DNA of 64,000 bases from Triops longicaudatus (Eukaryota > Arthropoda > Branchiopoda > Notostraca > Triopsidae): the NCBI GenBank assembly GCA_022885665.1, contig JAGQDJ010000625.1, positions 85,262 through 149,261 of the forward strand. Reading direction: 5' to 3'. The translations under genes and the position numbers were made by a program. Positions 12,024 through 23,689 of this stretch are shown piece after piece. The notes under the pieces are model-generated. The model searched no databases and was not told the origin of the DNA. It worked only from the letters and a program-made list of their open reading frames with translations. Positions within the stretch are counted from its first letter, which is position 1. The number at the start of each line of letters is the position of its first letter.

Positions 12024-12031
12024 GTCTAGGC

Positions 12032-12358
12032 CTAGTTTCGTCGTGACTGTATGGGAAGCGAAGATGCGAAACCCACATTGCGCCGCCAAAATAATGAAAA
12101 AGGCTTATGTTGCACTGTTGCCTGTGTCTCAACCCTCTGTTAGGATTTCAATTCCCACGCAAGCTCTGTTCGCTTTGAATTTTCTTCAAGAGCGAAAAAG
12201 AAGAAAAATGCTTTTAAATAAAGATTTCGCGACTGCAGTTCGCTATTTACGGAAGAATAGCTTCGCGGTTCACATTCTCTATTTTCTTGCAAACAACAAC
12301 AAGCTTTTAAGCTTCTAGTAAAGCTTTTAACAAAAATCTGCTTTTTCGGGTAGCAATA
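12032..12358. other. TRAPPC12 5' flank
   Basis: This stretch separates the hAT element from the TRAPPC12 start codon. It probably holds the promoter and 5' UTR. No coding signal was recognised. Confidence 0.4.
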
Positions 12359-14713
12359 ATGAGTGATACGAGCTTAAATAAAACTAAGAGTGACATAGCA
12401 CCCCCTACTGCTCTTCGTCAGTACTTCGGTCAATCTGAGGACGACATTTTTGACAAAATAGTCCCTCAACAAGCCAACAAAACGGAGCAACCTCCAGCAT
12501 CCCAATTTACGCAATCTCTCTACAAAACTACTGGTGCCACGCCTTCTTCTTCCAACAACTTGGAATCCTCTTTTACAGCATCAGTTTCCTTCAAAAAAGA
12601 CAGTGAAGAGGCTCCCAAAATCTTCTCCTATTTTTCCAGCGCATCGGAGCCGCCCACGACAACTGCCAAAGATGTCGAAGGCAAAGTTTTCTTCGATTTG
12701 GTCTCCCAACAGCAACAAGTACCGGATATAGTTACGCAGAAATCAGCGTCCTCAAATTCTGTAGTTACCAAACCGTTTCCTGAACCTGTATCACTCCCAG
12801 GACGTGTTGCCACACCACCAACTCAGTCAGTTCGATCTGTAAGTCCGATCTTGGTTCCTCCGACATCGGCGACGAACCCTACAATTCTTCCGAATGTGCT
12901 GCCCATTCAGACGAATCAGAGTACCTTGCCTCAGCTTCCGGATCTTTCAAGTATTCCAATTCTTGACTTTAAAGGACACTTCTGGGTCCCGAAGCCCGAA
13001 AGTCAGTCTGTTTTCGAGAACCTGAAAGCGTCACCTGGTACTTTCTTTCCTGAAAAAGAACATCTTACTATGCCAGGCCTTACTTTGATCGAAGAACTGG
13101 TATTTGGCTTCTAATTACGTTGAAAATTATGTAATCGTTGAAATTGTTTTTGGTAATTCAGGGCGATCCAGTCAAAGAACAAGTGAAGCATTTTGATGGC
13201 CCCATCGCCGCTGCTTTAAGGCAAGTTCCGTCCGCTGACTCAGTGTCGCAAGATCTCCATGGAGTTCGATATCTAGTTCAAGTAAATTTTTAAATTCAGT
13301 AAAGTATACAACTATTTTTTTTTAGTTGTATTAATTTATTTTTAATCTCTTTCCTAACTATTTAGGGAAACTGCTTCCGAGCTGCGATAAATTTATGTGG
13401 TCGTTTGCTCACCGAATGGGGCCAAGGTGCCAAAATGGCCTCGCACCCTAGCAAACATTCCCCTTATTCGCTTCAGCTGTGGTATACACGCTTGTCACTT
13501 CTCGTTCTGACGCAACAATACAGCGTAGCGCAAGCCGAAGCGGCCGCATTTGGCCAACTCAACACGCCGGATCTCTTTTATGAATTTTATCCTGATATTT
13601 ACCCTGGTTTAACAGGGTGCATGGCTTCTTTCAGCTTTCGGCTTTTATTGGCTGAAATGCCACAGTTTAATAACAATGCCAGCCAAGCTATGGATAACCT
13701 TTCTCGAATTCTCGTAACATTACAAGAAGTAAGAAAATATTTTTTAACATTGAAATTAACTGATAACGGGCTAAATTTCTTAAATCTTTAATGGATGTCT
13801 TGTAGTTCATTAGTAATTTGGAAAAAGGATTAGCAGAAAATGGGCAGAATCGATCGACTTTCGATTCCCTAAAGGTATGGAAGGACCGCGAGACTAAAAT
13901 TTTGTCATCAATGGTGACGATCTCAATAGCTAGCAAAGTAAGAAAATATAATATTTTTCTCGGGGGAAACTTAACTTTTTAAGTTATTTAATCTTTTAAT
14001 ATTTCGTTTATTGCAGGATTATATCAATGCGATAAATTTAATGAATAAAATAATCAGTAAAAGCCCTCCTTTGCCGGAATTGCACTCGACACTTGGACGA
14101 TGTTACTTGCAGAATGGTGATGTCCGAATGGCACAGAAAGCGTTCTCGCAAGCGTCACTTTTACGTAGCACCTCGTCGGAAAGTAAAGTAAACGCCCACG
14201 TGGATGCGGCCTATATCGCCATTGCTCAAAACGCCTATGCGGACGCATGCAAACAGTTCGAGTCGGCTTTAAAATTAGATCCCGATAATCCTATGGTAAG
14301 ACCAAACTTACGATCTTAGGTAGTTCAGGGCTTCTATTTGTTATGTAATTCACTTAAAATCTACAGTCTTTAATTTTCCTATACCATCACTGATTTATCT
14401 TTAGATTTCACGGATATTCCTCATTAATGTACGTTTTATTTATTTATTTTATCAGTTGTTGAATAACATGGCTGTCTGTATGCTGTATACCGGAAGGATG
14501 AAGGATGCTGTAGCCCTACTGGAAGAAGCTATTGGCAGACGGCCTGATTTGCTCTTACAAGCGAGTATTCTGCTAAATGTGTGCACTTTGTACGAACTAG
14601 AAAGTTCCCTAACGGTGCAACGGAAGCTGGGCATGCTACGACTCGTTGCACAGTGGAAAGGGGATTCTTTCAACATTGCTTCCTTAAAATTACAGCCCCA
14701 AAATCAGTCATAA
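12359..14713 (+). CDS. TRAPPC12: Trafficking protein particle complex subunit 12, 6 exons
   Basis: Subunit of the TRAPPIII complex, a guanine nucleotide exchange factor for Rab1 acting in ER-Golgi traffic and autophagy; vertebrate TRAPPC12 also has a kinetochore role. Exons 12359-13099, 13162-13281, 13376-13738, 13806-13937, 14017-14295 and 14456-14713 join in frame to 630 aa. The N-terminal third is Ser/Thr/Pro-rich and likely disordered. From about residue 200 the conserved part begins (GHFWVPKPES, LTMPGLTLIEE, RAAINLCGRLLTEWGQG). The C-terminal half is made of TPR repeats (LHSTLGRCYLQNGD, ACKQFESALKLDPDNPM, LLNNMAVCMLYTGRM, DAVALLEEAIGRRP). Length is near that of other invertebrate members. 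The short introns (62, 94, 67, 79 and 160 bp) are typical of the window. Confidence 0.93.
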
Positions 14714-16434
14714 GAGATTAAATTTATTTGAAGAAAATATAATACATAAGACCCATAAGTTATTTGAAAAACTTGTACATTATGATCCATTTATATCCAA
14801 GTAAACCTATTGTAAATGTATGCAGTTTTACTCGGAAAAGCATTATGAAGAGTTTGTCGTGTCAGGCAGTAAAATTAAAAAGAAATCGGCAGACGACCTA
14901 TCGATTAGTTATGCAAGTAGGATGGCTCAAAAGTCACTTTGTGTTCTTATGTGTAGTGCAAAGTTGTAAGAATATGGTAGGTGGCAGTAATGTCATTTCT
15001 TACGCAGCGGGAGTATTTGAAGAAACAGAAACCTTGACAGTGAGAAAAAACGAATAAAACTGCGATAAATCAGAAGAAAGGAAAAAGTCGGTGAAGAGGA
15101 CAGTAAAGAAGAAGAAAGAAGCAGAAGGGACGAAAGAATACGAGAATGAGAAAGGATAAATGGAGAATAGACGAAGAAAAACGCTGAGAGGTAAAAGAAA
15201 TATGAAAACGAGAGGACATAGAACAGGAGAATGTGAAAACGATAACAGAAGAAGTCAGGACGGAGATAGGAGAGAATAGGAGAATAAAGAGAACAGAGGG
15301 TAAAAAGACAATAACATAATGCTACAATAAAAAAACAGGTTATTGCAATGTATTTTTTACTTCTGACTTTTTCGAAAATGTAATGAATAATTGTAAAATT
15401 AAGCCCAAATTTTTGTCACTTTTGGCGAATTCAAAAGTGCTATCTTTTTCAACGTCAGCTTGGTATTATATAGGGTGATTTCCTATAAATCTCAAACACA
15501 GAGTGAACCATTCTGAAGTTGTTTAGGCAAACTCGAGCCAGAAGACCCTGAAAACAACAAAAAGTAAACAGTACTCGAAAAGTACTTATTACCATGACAT
15601 TTCTTCTTTATTAGCTAAATAATTAATAGTCCATAAAAGCAATAAATCAATTTAAACAGTAAAATTAGACTGGATTTCACCTAAAGTTAAAAGCTATAGA
15701 TGTCCCGTTTCCCAGTTTTTCAAAACAACACAGTTGCAAATTTTGAAATACTGTAACGGACTACATGTTTTTCGACAGACTCTTCAAAATTTTGTTAAAA
15801 TTCTTAAAACTAGTTTATGTTTTATTAGTTTTAGTTAGTTTAGGATTGGAATACTAGGAATCGAAGAGGGGGAGTAGAAGAAAAGTACCAACAGGTTTAA
15901 ATAACAACGATATACCATTTCCATAACCAAAAACAGCACACCGTCAAGATGGGGTTTAACGCTAAACGTGTTTACTAACATTCGACGCGTACTAACAGAA
16001 ATGGAATTAAAGAACTAGATGGAAACAAAAAAAAACACGGTGAATCATTACGACGCACAAGTAACTTACAAATCACAACACGAAACGCTGGTGCAACGAG
16101 AAAAGAGCAGACAAAATGTCTCGTTGAGCTGATTTGGCTCTGTGGAAGTGCTAATTTAAGTTGCTTCTCCGGCCGCTGGCAAAATAGCCTTATCCAACTT
16201 CCCACGATATCACCGAAGAAATGCACAGAGCTTACAGGAAGCTTGCCGTGCCAAAACCACCTAATGGGAGGTGGTACGCTTCTATCCCACGAAACGGTAG
16301 CTTTTGAATTTTTGATTCGCGCGGGATTTACTCCCTAGTCACCTTGTGGCAGGCTATAGAACTTCGCGCTTGGATGGTATGTTTACGTTATTCACTTCCA
16401 CGTGCTTAATCAAAAGATAAATTCTTTTAGATCC
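14714..16434. other. Intergenic TRAPPC12-LTO1 with a purine-rich tract
   Basis: No gene is recognised in 1.7 kb. A 97-codon + frame at 14764-15057 has no domain. From about 15055 to 15325 the + strand is almost all A and G. The rest is AT-rich. The right end should hold the LTO1 promoter. Confidence 0.5.
15055..15325. repeat. Purine-rich (GA/AAG) low-complexity tract
   Basis: About 270 bp of the + strand consist mostly of A and G in irregular words such as GAAGAAG, GAGAGG and AGGAGAA, with few pyrimidines. There is no fixed period. Such purine/pyrimidine strand asymmetry can form triplex or nuclease-sensitive DNA. Confidence 0.7.
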
Positions 16435-16959
16435 ATGGAGCAAGAAAATTTACTGAGTACGGACGATTTGGACGGCGCCTTTGATGCTATCTTGCTTAGC
16501 GAGGAATCCGCGTGGCAACAAGGATTCCAAGAGGGCATAGAAGCTGGTAAACTTTCTGGTTTGAAAGAAGGCCACGATTTGGGACTTTCTAAAGGAGCAG
16601 AGATCGGATCCGAACTTGGTTTCTACAAAGGATTCGCTTCTGCCTATATTGCTGCACACAAATCCCAATTAGAAAGCTCTTCTAGTAAAATCTCTATTGA
16701 CACTGCTGATAAGGAGCTGTCGTCTCTTGTGGAAGATGCCAACACCCTTTTACATGATATTCCAATAATTAAAGCGAAGGAGAAAGCCCTTAAACCTTTG
16801 AAGCAGTTGTTGTGCATGATTGACACCTTTCCAAGTACAAACATCAAAGACCAAGACATTCTTGAACAGCTGCAACAAATCCGAGCGAAATTTAAACTCG
16901 TCTGTGCAGTTCTGAAGATCGAAACTAGTTTTGGCGCCAAAAAAGAAGTCTCTTTTTAA
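16435..16959 (+). CDS. LTO1: LTO1/ORAOV1 family protein (ABCE1 maturation adaptor)
   Basis: With YAE1, LTO1 recruits the ribosome-recycling ATPase ABCE1 (Rli1) to the cytosolic iron-sulfur cluster assembly machinery. It is a single exon of 174 aa. The hallmark deca-GX3 series is clear at about residues 24-72, with Gly every fourth residue (GFQEGIEAGKLSGLKEG, then GLSKGAEIGSELGFYKG). A helical C-terminal part with KFPS/KFKL-like segments follows. The last three residues, VSF, resemble the C-terminal Leu-Ser-Phe/Trp type tripeptide by which client proteins bind the CIA targeting complex. The ATG at 16435 follows TCC and starts the conserved region. The stop is only 4 bases before the METTL25 start, with no room for a separate promoter or splice acceptor. 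This implies one mRNA for both. Confidence 0.92.
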   Translation: MEQENLLSTDDLDGAFDAILLSEESAWQQGFQEGIEAGKLSGLKEGHDLGLSKGAEIGSELGFYKGFASAYIAAHKSQLESSSSKISIDTADKELSSLVEDANTLLHDIPIIKAKEKALKPLKQLLCMIDTFPSTNIKDQDILEQLQQIRAKFKLVCAVLKIETSFGAKKEVSF

Positions 16960-16963
16960 AACA

Positions 16964-18549
16964 ATGACGGCCTCTATCGAAAGTGCAAAAGCTGCGTTAG
17001 AGAAACTATCCTCTTACGTGAAAACTATTTCTCCCCTGGTCAACGCTCATATGGTGCATTTTTATACCCAAAATCACTATACAACCTTGGTACCGCCTCT
17101 AGTTCAAGAGTACTTTGCTAATCATGCAGAAATTCACTCCCGCATCCTGTCTAACGAACTTTTTCATCCGAACGCTCAGTTTTGCGGCGAACTAGGACAA
17201 TTTACAGCCCGTGCAAAAGCACACTATTTATCTAATTTAAATGTTCTTTCGGAAATTGATGAAGTCTACAAGAGCTGTGGCATTCAAGACCCTACGAGAT
17301 CGCAGTTTCAGTTTGAACATTTTATGACCCCAAAGAAAGCTCACGAAGTTTCCATTTATTGTGATGTCATCGATAATTTAGCAAATGCGGCTGAATGTGG
17401 TGTGGTAGTCGATATTGGATGCGGTAAAGGTCATCTAGGGACCATGTTGTCATTGAGCCATTCCTATCCGGTTTTAGGCCTAGAAGCTCAAGGAAGTATC
17501 GGCCACGTAGCCGAGAAACGCGACACGCTAGAGGTAGTTTCTATCGCCTGGCAGCAATTGTTCTTGTATTTTGTTTTTATTTATTTTTACGTTTTCCGTA
17601 GAAAATGTATAACGCCTTAAGAAGCAAGCAAGAAGATGATCACAGGAAAACCAAAGTAACGTTCCAACGCGTGACGCGGTATGTTACTGAAGATCTTGAG
17701 ATTGACCCTATCGTCAATGAGACCTATCCCAGACTACACAATCGCAACGGAATCTTAATCGGTCTGCATACGTGTGGCAATTTAGCCCCCTCTTGTATGA
17801 AACTTTTCCTGAATAATCAGCGGTTAAAGGCGCTGTGTAACGTGGCCTGTTGCTACCACTTAATTGATGAAGAATTCTGTCCGGATCCTTACGGGAAAAC
17901 GGAATTCGAAACTTTCGGTTTCCCGATGAGTCAACAACTGCGCAACGAACGGTTTTCTTTGGGCCGTAATGCGCGAATGATGTGCGTCCAGCCTGTAGAA
18001 CGTTTTGCAGCAGAAGAGAAGGTGAAACGAACGTAAATAATACGTTTATCTTAAATTGTCCTACATTTGCAGGCTCAGTTTGATGTGCTTTTCTACCGTG
18101 CAGTTTTGCAGGCTTTACTAGTGCAAAAATTCGGCGTTGCAGAAATGCAAGTTCAAGTCGGAAGAATGAAAAAACCCTGTGCAAATTTTTTGGAGTACGC
18201 GCATAGAGCTCTAAAACGCCTCAACTTATCTAATCAAGTATGAAACCTTTTGGCTAAAGGAATGTAACGGATATTAATTATTTTCTAACTGAAGGTGACA
18301 GATGAAGAAATTCTGCGCTTCGAAACAACGTACGCGACGCAACGGCAGGAACTCGAATGTTTCTTTCAGTTACGGGCCTTGTTAGCCCCAGTGGTTGAAG
18401 GCTTTATACTTCTAGATAGGCTAGTTTTTCTGTTGGAAAATAATGTCAACGCGTTTTTAGTAAGGGTGTTCGATCCTGTTAAATCTCCGCGCTGTTTCGC
18501 ACTCTTGGCCTTGAAAGATGCACATTGTCAAGCCACACCGTGTCCGTGA
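16964..18549 (+). CDS. METTL25: METTL25-type methyltransferase, 4 exons
   Basis: A SAM-dependent methyltransferase-like protein of the METTL25/METTL25B (RRNAD1) family, whose substrate I do not know. Exons 16964-17533, 17602-18021, 18073-18237 and 18295-18549 give 469 aa in frame. Seen: FEHFMTPKKAHEV just before SAM motif I (VVDIGCGKGHLG, about residue 147), a HTCGNLAPSCM block with NVACCYHL, and the C-terminal FFQLRALLAPVVEGFILLDR and FDPVKSPRCFALLALK segments typical of the family. The ATG at 16964 has A at -3 and lies in the same exon as LTO1, in another frame, 4 bases after its stop. No other upstream in-frame ATG exists before that stop. Translation would need re-initiation or an unseen internal promoter. 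Confidence 0.88.
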
Positions 18550-18744
18550 TGACGAGATTATCGACATCGTCGTAATTCAGAATGATTTCCTAATACATAA
18601 GCGGCCATATTCTATCACTTCGCACTCTGAAAAGGGTCAAGCAAGTGCTGTCCATGTTTTGAAAGGAATTTGCTTTTTTGTTTAAGTGCTGCATTCACAG
18701 GATTCATACAAATTAAACGAAGCAAACAAACCAAAAGGAAAGTT

Positions 18745-20030
18745 TTAAACTGTATTTTCGTTTTTAAATCTTATCATTAGAATTTCTCGTTGCAAACCTA
18801 AAAAGAGAAAACAAATGTCTTAGTTGTTTTTTTCTATAATATTAATTGTCAATTGAAAAATTTCCCAGGAAAACTTCAACATTTTTCATTTTTTTCCCAA
18901 TCAATTTAGTTACTTTACATTACCTGATTCAGCTTTCCACACAACTTCCGACACTAATGCACTTTTTTCCTTGTTTAAAAATGCTTCAAATTGCCGGGTA
19001 CCACCTCCTACACCGAAATAATGTGTCTTGGCCGCTAAAAATCTGGAAAGACATTTTTAATTGGAGCTTTATGGATGTTTTTTTTATGTCACAGTAACGA
19101 ACGTTAAAGTAGTCAAGCTATCTAGCTTGACTACTTTAACTTACATAACTCCCGAAGGTTTCAGCAAAGTTTCCAAAGTATTAACAAGTTTTGGATAGTT
19201 GCTGAGTTCGTAAATTGTCTCCGATGTGAGAATGACGTCATATTTAACGCCTTTTGCACTAAGTTTGCTTTCGAAGGAGGTCCAATCCCCACTATAGAAA
19301 TTCGAACTCGAGTTGAAATTGTTGAGAATCACGTTAGGGATTGTGAGGTAATCTACTACTTCACTATTCTAGAGGGCCAGATATTTTTTGAGAAAAAGAT
19401 CTTCATGATTATAATACTGAATACTTACATAGTCTTGAAAATCCACGCTCCCGTTTTTGGATAGTGCGTAAATGCCAAGTAAGCCAGAACCACAACCCAA
19501 GTCAAGTACATTCTTTTGCAGAAAAGGGAAGTTTTCGCGATTCAAGTACTGAAGTAAGTCGAAAGTACACTCCCATAGCTTTAAACCTCCTAAAGGTTAA
19601 GATTCACTCAAACCATTTACACATTTAGCCAATAATTGAAAAGCTTTAACTTACCTTCATATACTCCACGGACTAGATCAGAGTTTAAACTATCAGCAAC
19701 ATGGGAACTCAACTCGTTGGGGGAATGGGCCAATTCTTTCATGGCATGTTCGACTTCCGATAATTTAGCGTGTCGTAAAACAGATTCACCAACAGAAAAC
19801 TGAGTCGGGGTGTACTTCGATACTAAATCGAAATGAAAACTCTCTGCGCTTTTTTCCACCGATTCGTACGAAGGCAATTTAGTTTCTTCTGTTGTCTTCG
19901 AATCTGTTCCATGACAAAAATGTTACACAGCTATTTACGAGTAGTATACCTAAAATACTTCAAGCAAGGTAGAAAACATACCTACATTATCTGTTACCGT
20001 ATTTTCTTGGTTAAAATTGAACTTAAACAT
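18745..20030 (-). CDS. METTL18: METTL18 protein histidine methyltransferase, 6 exons
   Basis: METTL18 adds the tau-N-methyl group to a histidine of ribosomal protein RPL3 (uL3) in other eukaryotes and tunes elongation. Minus-strand exons 20030-19982, 19903-19655, 19589-19429, 19368-19145, 19042-18924 and 18797-18745 sum to 284 aa. Start MFKFNF matches the short N-terminal motif of the family. Landmarks are GGLKLWECTFDLLQYL, SAM motif I VLDLGCGSGLLG (about residue 126), VDFQDYNSEV, YDVILTSETIY and AAKTHYFGVGGGTRQF. The last exon, LQREILMIRFK, matches the family C-terminus. Intron 4 (19043-19144) contains a perfect palindrome starting at base +5. The gene is convergent with METTL25, with stops 195 bp apart. 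Confidence 0.92.
19103..19140. repeat. Perfect 18 bp palindrome with 2 bp loop in METTL18 intron 4
   Basis: GTTAAAGTAGTCAAGCTA, then TC, then its exact reverse complement. On the transcribed strand the hairpin occupies intron positions +5 to +42 of a 102 nt intron, right against the 5' splice site. Confidence 0.95.
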
Positions 20031-22905
20031 GTTTTCAATTGCACGTGTCGACTTGTTTATGGGAAATTTGTTCCTCCTTCGAGAATTAAGCTCCACCCAC
20101 GAAGCTTTAGCATGGTGTGAATGTTAAGTCGTCATTGGCTAGGTTAAATGCGAGCTACAACACTTCATGTGGAAAGTGTTGTTTTAATAAATACCGTCTG
20201 AAGCGAAGATGAAAGCAAGGTGAAACAAACGAGCTACAATCACTTGTCATACGGACTTGGTTTTACGTCAGAAGTTTCGATGACATCATGACGCGAACGA
20301 CAGCCGCTTTATATGATTAAAATTTAGATTCTTATCGAAAGGACCGTTTCATTTAGTAAGCGATTGAGCTTGTATAACACAAACACCTCAAGTCCTAGTT
20401 ACGGTAAAATTTCGTTAGAAAGAACACTTATAGCGAGCTTTCGACTATATTTGACAGATATTAAGGCCTCGGTAAGTACAACCTTGGAAGGCGAATAACA
20501 TGCGAAATTTATCGGGTTATTGGAAAATAATACTTCAACATTTCTACTTAGCGTAACGATAGTAACGCTATGACCAGCACTAACCGTAACACATTCTAAT
20601 GTGTTTTGTTAAAATTTTATAACAAATTTGCAGACGAATTAAATTCAACCACATTTTCAGTAGCCCTAATGAAAAAAAAAAACATAATCGGACATTTAGT
20701 GCACTAGCTAGTATTCTCGTGCAATCTGCACCGAAAATTGAATTAATTCTTACGAGTAGTTTTCATGATATGATTACTGAAAATCTGAAAACCTTGTAGG
20801 TGCTTTGTACGAACTACTTCGATTTGATTCTGCTTTTCTATTTCAAACTTAAAATCATTTAACTGCACTCGTTTACTACGTTTTATTTTTTATTATTTTG
20901 TAAAAAAAGTGGACAAATTTAAGTCAAGTTAACAAATTTATTATATATTTTTCGAAATTTTTTCAAAGTTCATACCTTAGTTACTATTGAGTATTGTACA
21001 CTTTATTGTCAACATAGTAAGTAGACATATTCAAGCACTTCTTTTAGAATAACCTGGAACTTTTTGTTGAGAGCCTATTTCATCACATGAAGCTAACCAG
21101 AGTGGCTTCTCTAAAGCAAAAAGATTATTTTTGATTTTAACAACCGATGACGAAATTGTAAATCCACTGTCATATCGTTAGAAACTAAGTTACTACGAAT
21201 ATTCTATAGTTAGTAGGCTACCAGCCGTTGCATTCTTTTAGAGTCGTAGTTTAGATTATTTCCAATAAAACTAAATTGGAGGATCAGATTCGGATTAAAT
21301 TCTTGTATTAGTTAAAACTATCTATAATACATTGAGGAATGCAGTTGGTATCTGACTGGAAATGCCCAGCACAGTTACACAGGGATTTTAGTATTCTACA
21401 GTAGACGGTATAGGGTTTAATGACTGCAAGGTTCTTAGCTATCGTTTATCCTGGACGTGAAAATAAGATGGCAAACTGGGTATTTATATTTGACAAGTGA
21501 ATGGTTAGCAGATGGCCCTTTAAAGTTGAAAATACTGTACACATGCAATATATTCCGTCTTCTATGGTTTGGTTTTTCCTTCTGGCTTTCGCATATAAGC
21601 AAACAAACAATCCCCTACAAGCCCAAACAAGCGGGGGCTTGGGACCTCGCAGTTCCGTTCCCGAGTTTTTTGTTTTTATTTTACTTTCCAGCTCGTCTAG
21701 ATAGCAATTGGTTTTAGTGGGTTTAGATCTCTGGGGGTGCTACTCTCAAAGTCGTTCATCATCGTTTCCTCTGTTGACTTTACGGGGTTGCCCCTACATT
21801 ACACGTCAGAATGCCCACACCGACTTGTCGCTTGTACCCTCACCCACAGGAACAAACCTTCACTTGATGACTTTTCCAGATTCATTCTCTTTTTCAAACT
21901 TTTCGGGTCCCGTTCCATTTCCATGTGCTAGCGAGAAGAAGATCAATGCGAACAGGAAGCTGCGCTAAATTGAGCAGAAAAAGACCCAGAACGAGAGCGA
22001 AACCGAGTTGGAAGAAAACTTCGGTGAGAATGCTTTCAGAAATTTACCGGACAACGAAGACGGCATGAAATTGTCAACTGCTCAAAGCTATACTCAGCTA
22101 ATTTGTACCGTCACGGAAGGAGGTACTCATAAATGACCTCAACGAGATGTTTCCTCCTTCGAAGGGAGGGGAGTTAAGTATCAAATATTGTGGTCAGAAA
22201 CTTGATCCAATTTTCCTTTACCATTCCCAGCATCTTGTCCAACGTCCCCTACAATATTCCAGTATCCCCTACCCCTTTACCAAACTTCATGCAAGCTGCA
22301 TAAAATTGTGACATTCCTTATGTAGAATTCTTATAGAAAACAGTGTTTTTACTTTTTTTTTTTTTTTTTGGGGGGGGGGGGGNNNNNNNNNNNNNNNCCC
22401 CCTATGTGTTCTGTACGTAGGGGTGAAAATAGCCCTCTTCTAAATAAAATTTGACAAGTGGAGGGAAGGTTAGCTTCTTTTTACTACTTAATAGCGGCTG
22501 TCAACAGGGCAGGGCAAAATTTGAACCATCCCATATGGGGGCTTATATCGAAGTAGGTGGGAGAAAACTTGTTGCTTCCTATAAGGCAGCAAGAGCCAAA
22601 GTTTAGCTTCCCACGTGGCTAGCCCCTCTTTCCTCTCTTGCGGTTCAGGATGCGCATCTGGTACAAATTAACCCCAGTCACTTGACTATGGCAGTTCTAA
22701 ACAGCTTCAGCTTCCAAGATCCGTTCTCCCAACAGTCTTCAAGAAGAATCCCATGGGATATGTTCCTTTCACACAACGTCCCGTTGTAAGAACTTTGATT
22801 TGTTTAGTGGAAATATTTGACACTTCAACAATCTACAAACAACACATTCTCGTACGTTAGTGAAAAAGGAATTGGTTGGCTTTTGGAATTTAAAATTCTG
22901 TAGCA
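20031..22905. other. Long intergenic region METTL18-bHLH
   Basis: About 2.9 kb without a gene that I can support. The left end is the METTL18 promoter side. Overlapping + frames of 64-87 codons at 21457-21968 show no domain or conserved motif. The sequence is AT-rich until about 21.5 kb and more mixed after. An assembly gap lies at 22383-22397. The right end should contain the promoter of the bHLH gene. Confidence 0.5.
22352..22402. other. Assembly gap of 15 N flanked by homopolymers
   Basis: A T run leads into at least 12 G, then N at 22383-22397, then 5 C. The assembler evidently could not read through a homopolymer, and local sequence here is unreliable. Confidence 0.95.
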
Positions 22906-23636
22906 ATGGACTGTGCGACACGCAAGCTTAATAAACGAAGTGATAGTGACGTAGGTAAGAAACGCAAGAAGCGCGAGGTGAAGAAACCAATATTGCCAGA
23001 CGACATTGAAGATTTTGATGTCTTCAATGATTTCGTGACGTCCCAAACTAGTCCCAAACAACGTTCCAATGCCAACGCCCGGGAACGCGACCGAACTCAT
23101 AGGTTAGTTACTCTGACTATAATTAAATTTAAGTTCGTGGCGAAGATCTGTCCTAGCTAAATTCTTGCATGCTTCTTTAAAGTCGTTTTGTAACATGTAG
23201 TGTGAACAGTGCTTTCACTACATTGCGAACCTTGATCCCTACCGAGCCCGCGGATCGCAAACTCTCCAAAATAGAAATTCTGCGCTTGGCTTCCAGTTAT
23301 ATTGCGCATTTAGGAACAGTTCTTCATTCTGGTATGGTTTTACACGTAATTGCCTTTTCATATACCTCCAATAAGTATAGTGATCTTGATAGGACCCGCA
23401 GATCAACCATGTTTACGACATCGAAACAACAATGAACAGTCGCCTCGTACCGTGTGCACATTCTGCCTTGCCAGCCTGAAAAAACGAGTAATATTACTTC
23501 TCTGAACCTTTATACAACTATAATAACAACAAACTGTTTTATGTATTTCCAGCCCAAATCGCCTGACTTATTCAACGAAAGTTTTACGAACAATTTCTTC
23601 GAACCAGTGCCAGAGTATGCTATGTATTATAACTGA
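22906..23636 (+). CDS. TCF15/scleraxis-type bHLH transcription factor, 4 exons
   Basis: DNA-binding regulator, in vertebrates of somite, tendon and mesoderm development (paraxis/TCF15, scleraxis). Exons 22906-23102, 23201-23331, 23402-23487 and 23553-23636 give 165 aa. A basic, acidic-patched N-terminus precedes the bHLH at about residues 52-106. Basic region is NANARERDRTH; helix 1 SVNSAFTTLRTLIP; loop TEPADRKLSK; helix 2 IEILRLASSYIAHLGTVL. Two vertebrate-like features follow: DQPCLRH after the helix, and RTVCTFCLASLKK, which matches the CTFCLSNQRK tail of TCF15/scleraxis. The splice inside the basic region (after ERDRTH) is the classic position for this subfamily. The stop is only 54 bases from the convergent D2HGDH stop, so their 3' UTRs must overlap. 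Confidence 0.9.
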
Positions 23637-23689
23637 TATCTCTCTTGTAATTCTATACGCAAAACATAAAGGCTGTATTGTTGTACATT

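Noticed and set aside
14764..15057. 97-codon + frame after TRAPPC12
   Set aside because: No domain or splice context. The ending in a purine tract explains the lack of stops.
21457..21968. Overlapping + frames of 64-87 codons
   Set aside because: Three overlapping frames open at once point to chance composition, with no motif.
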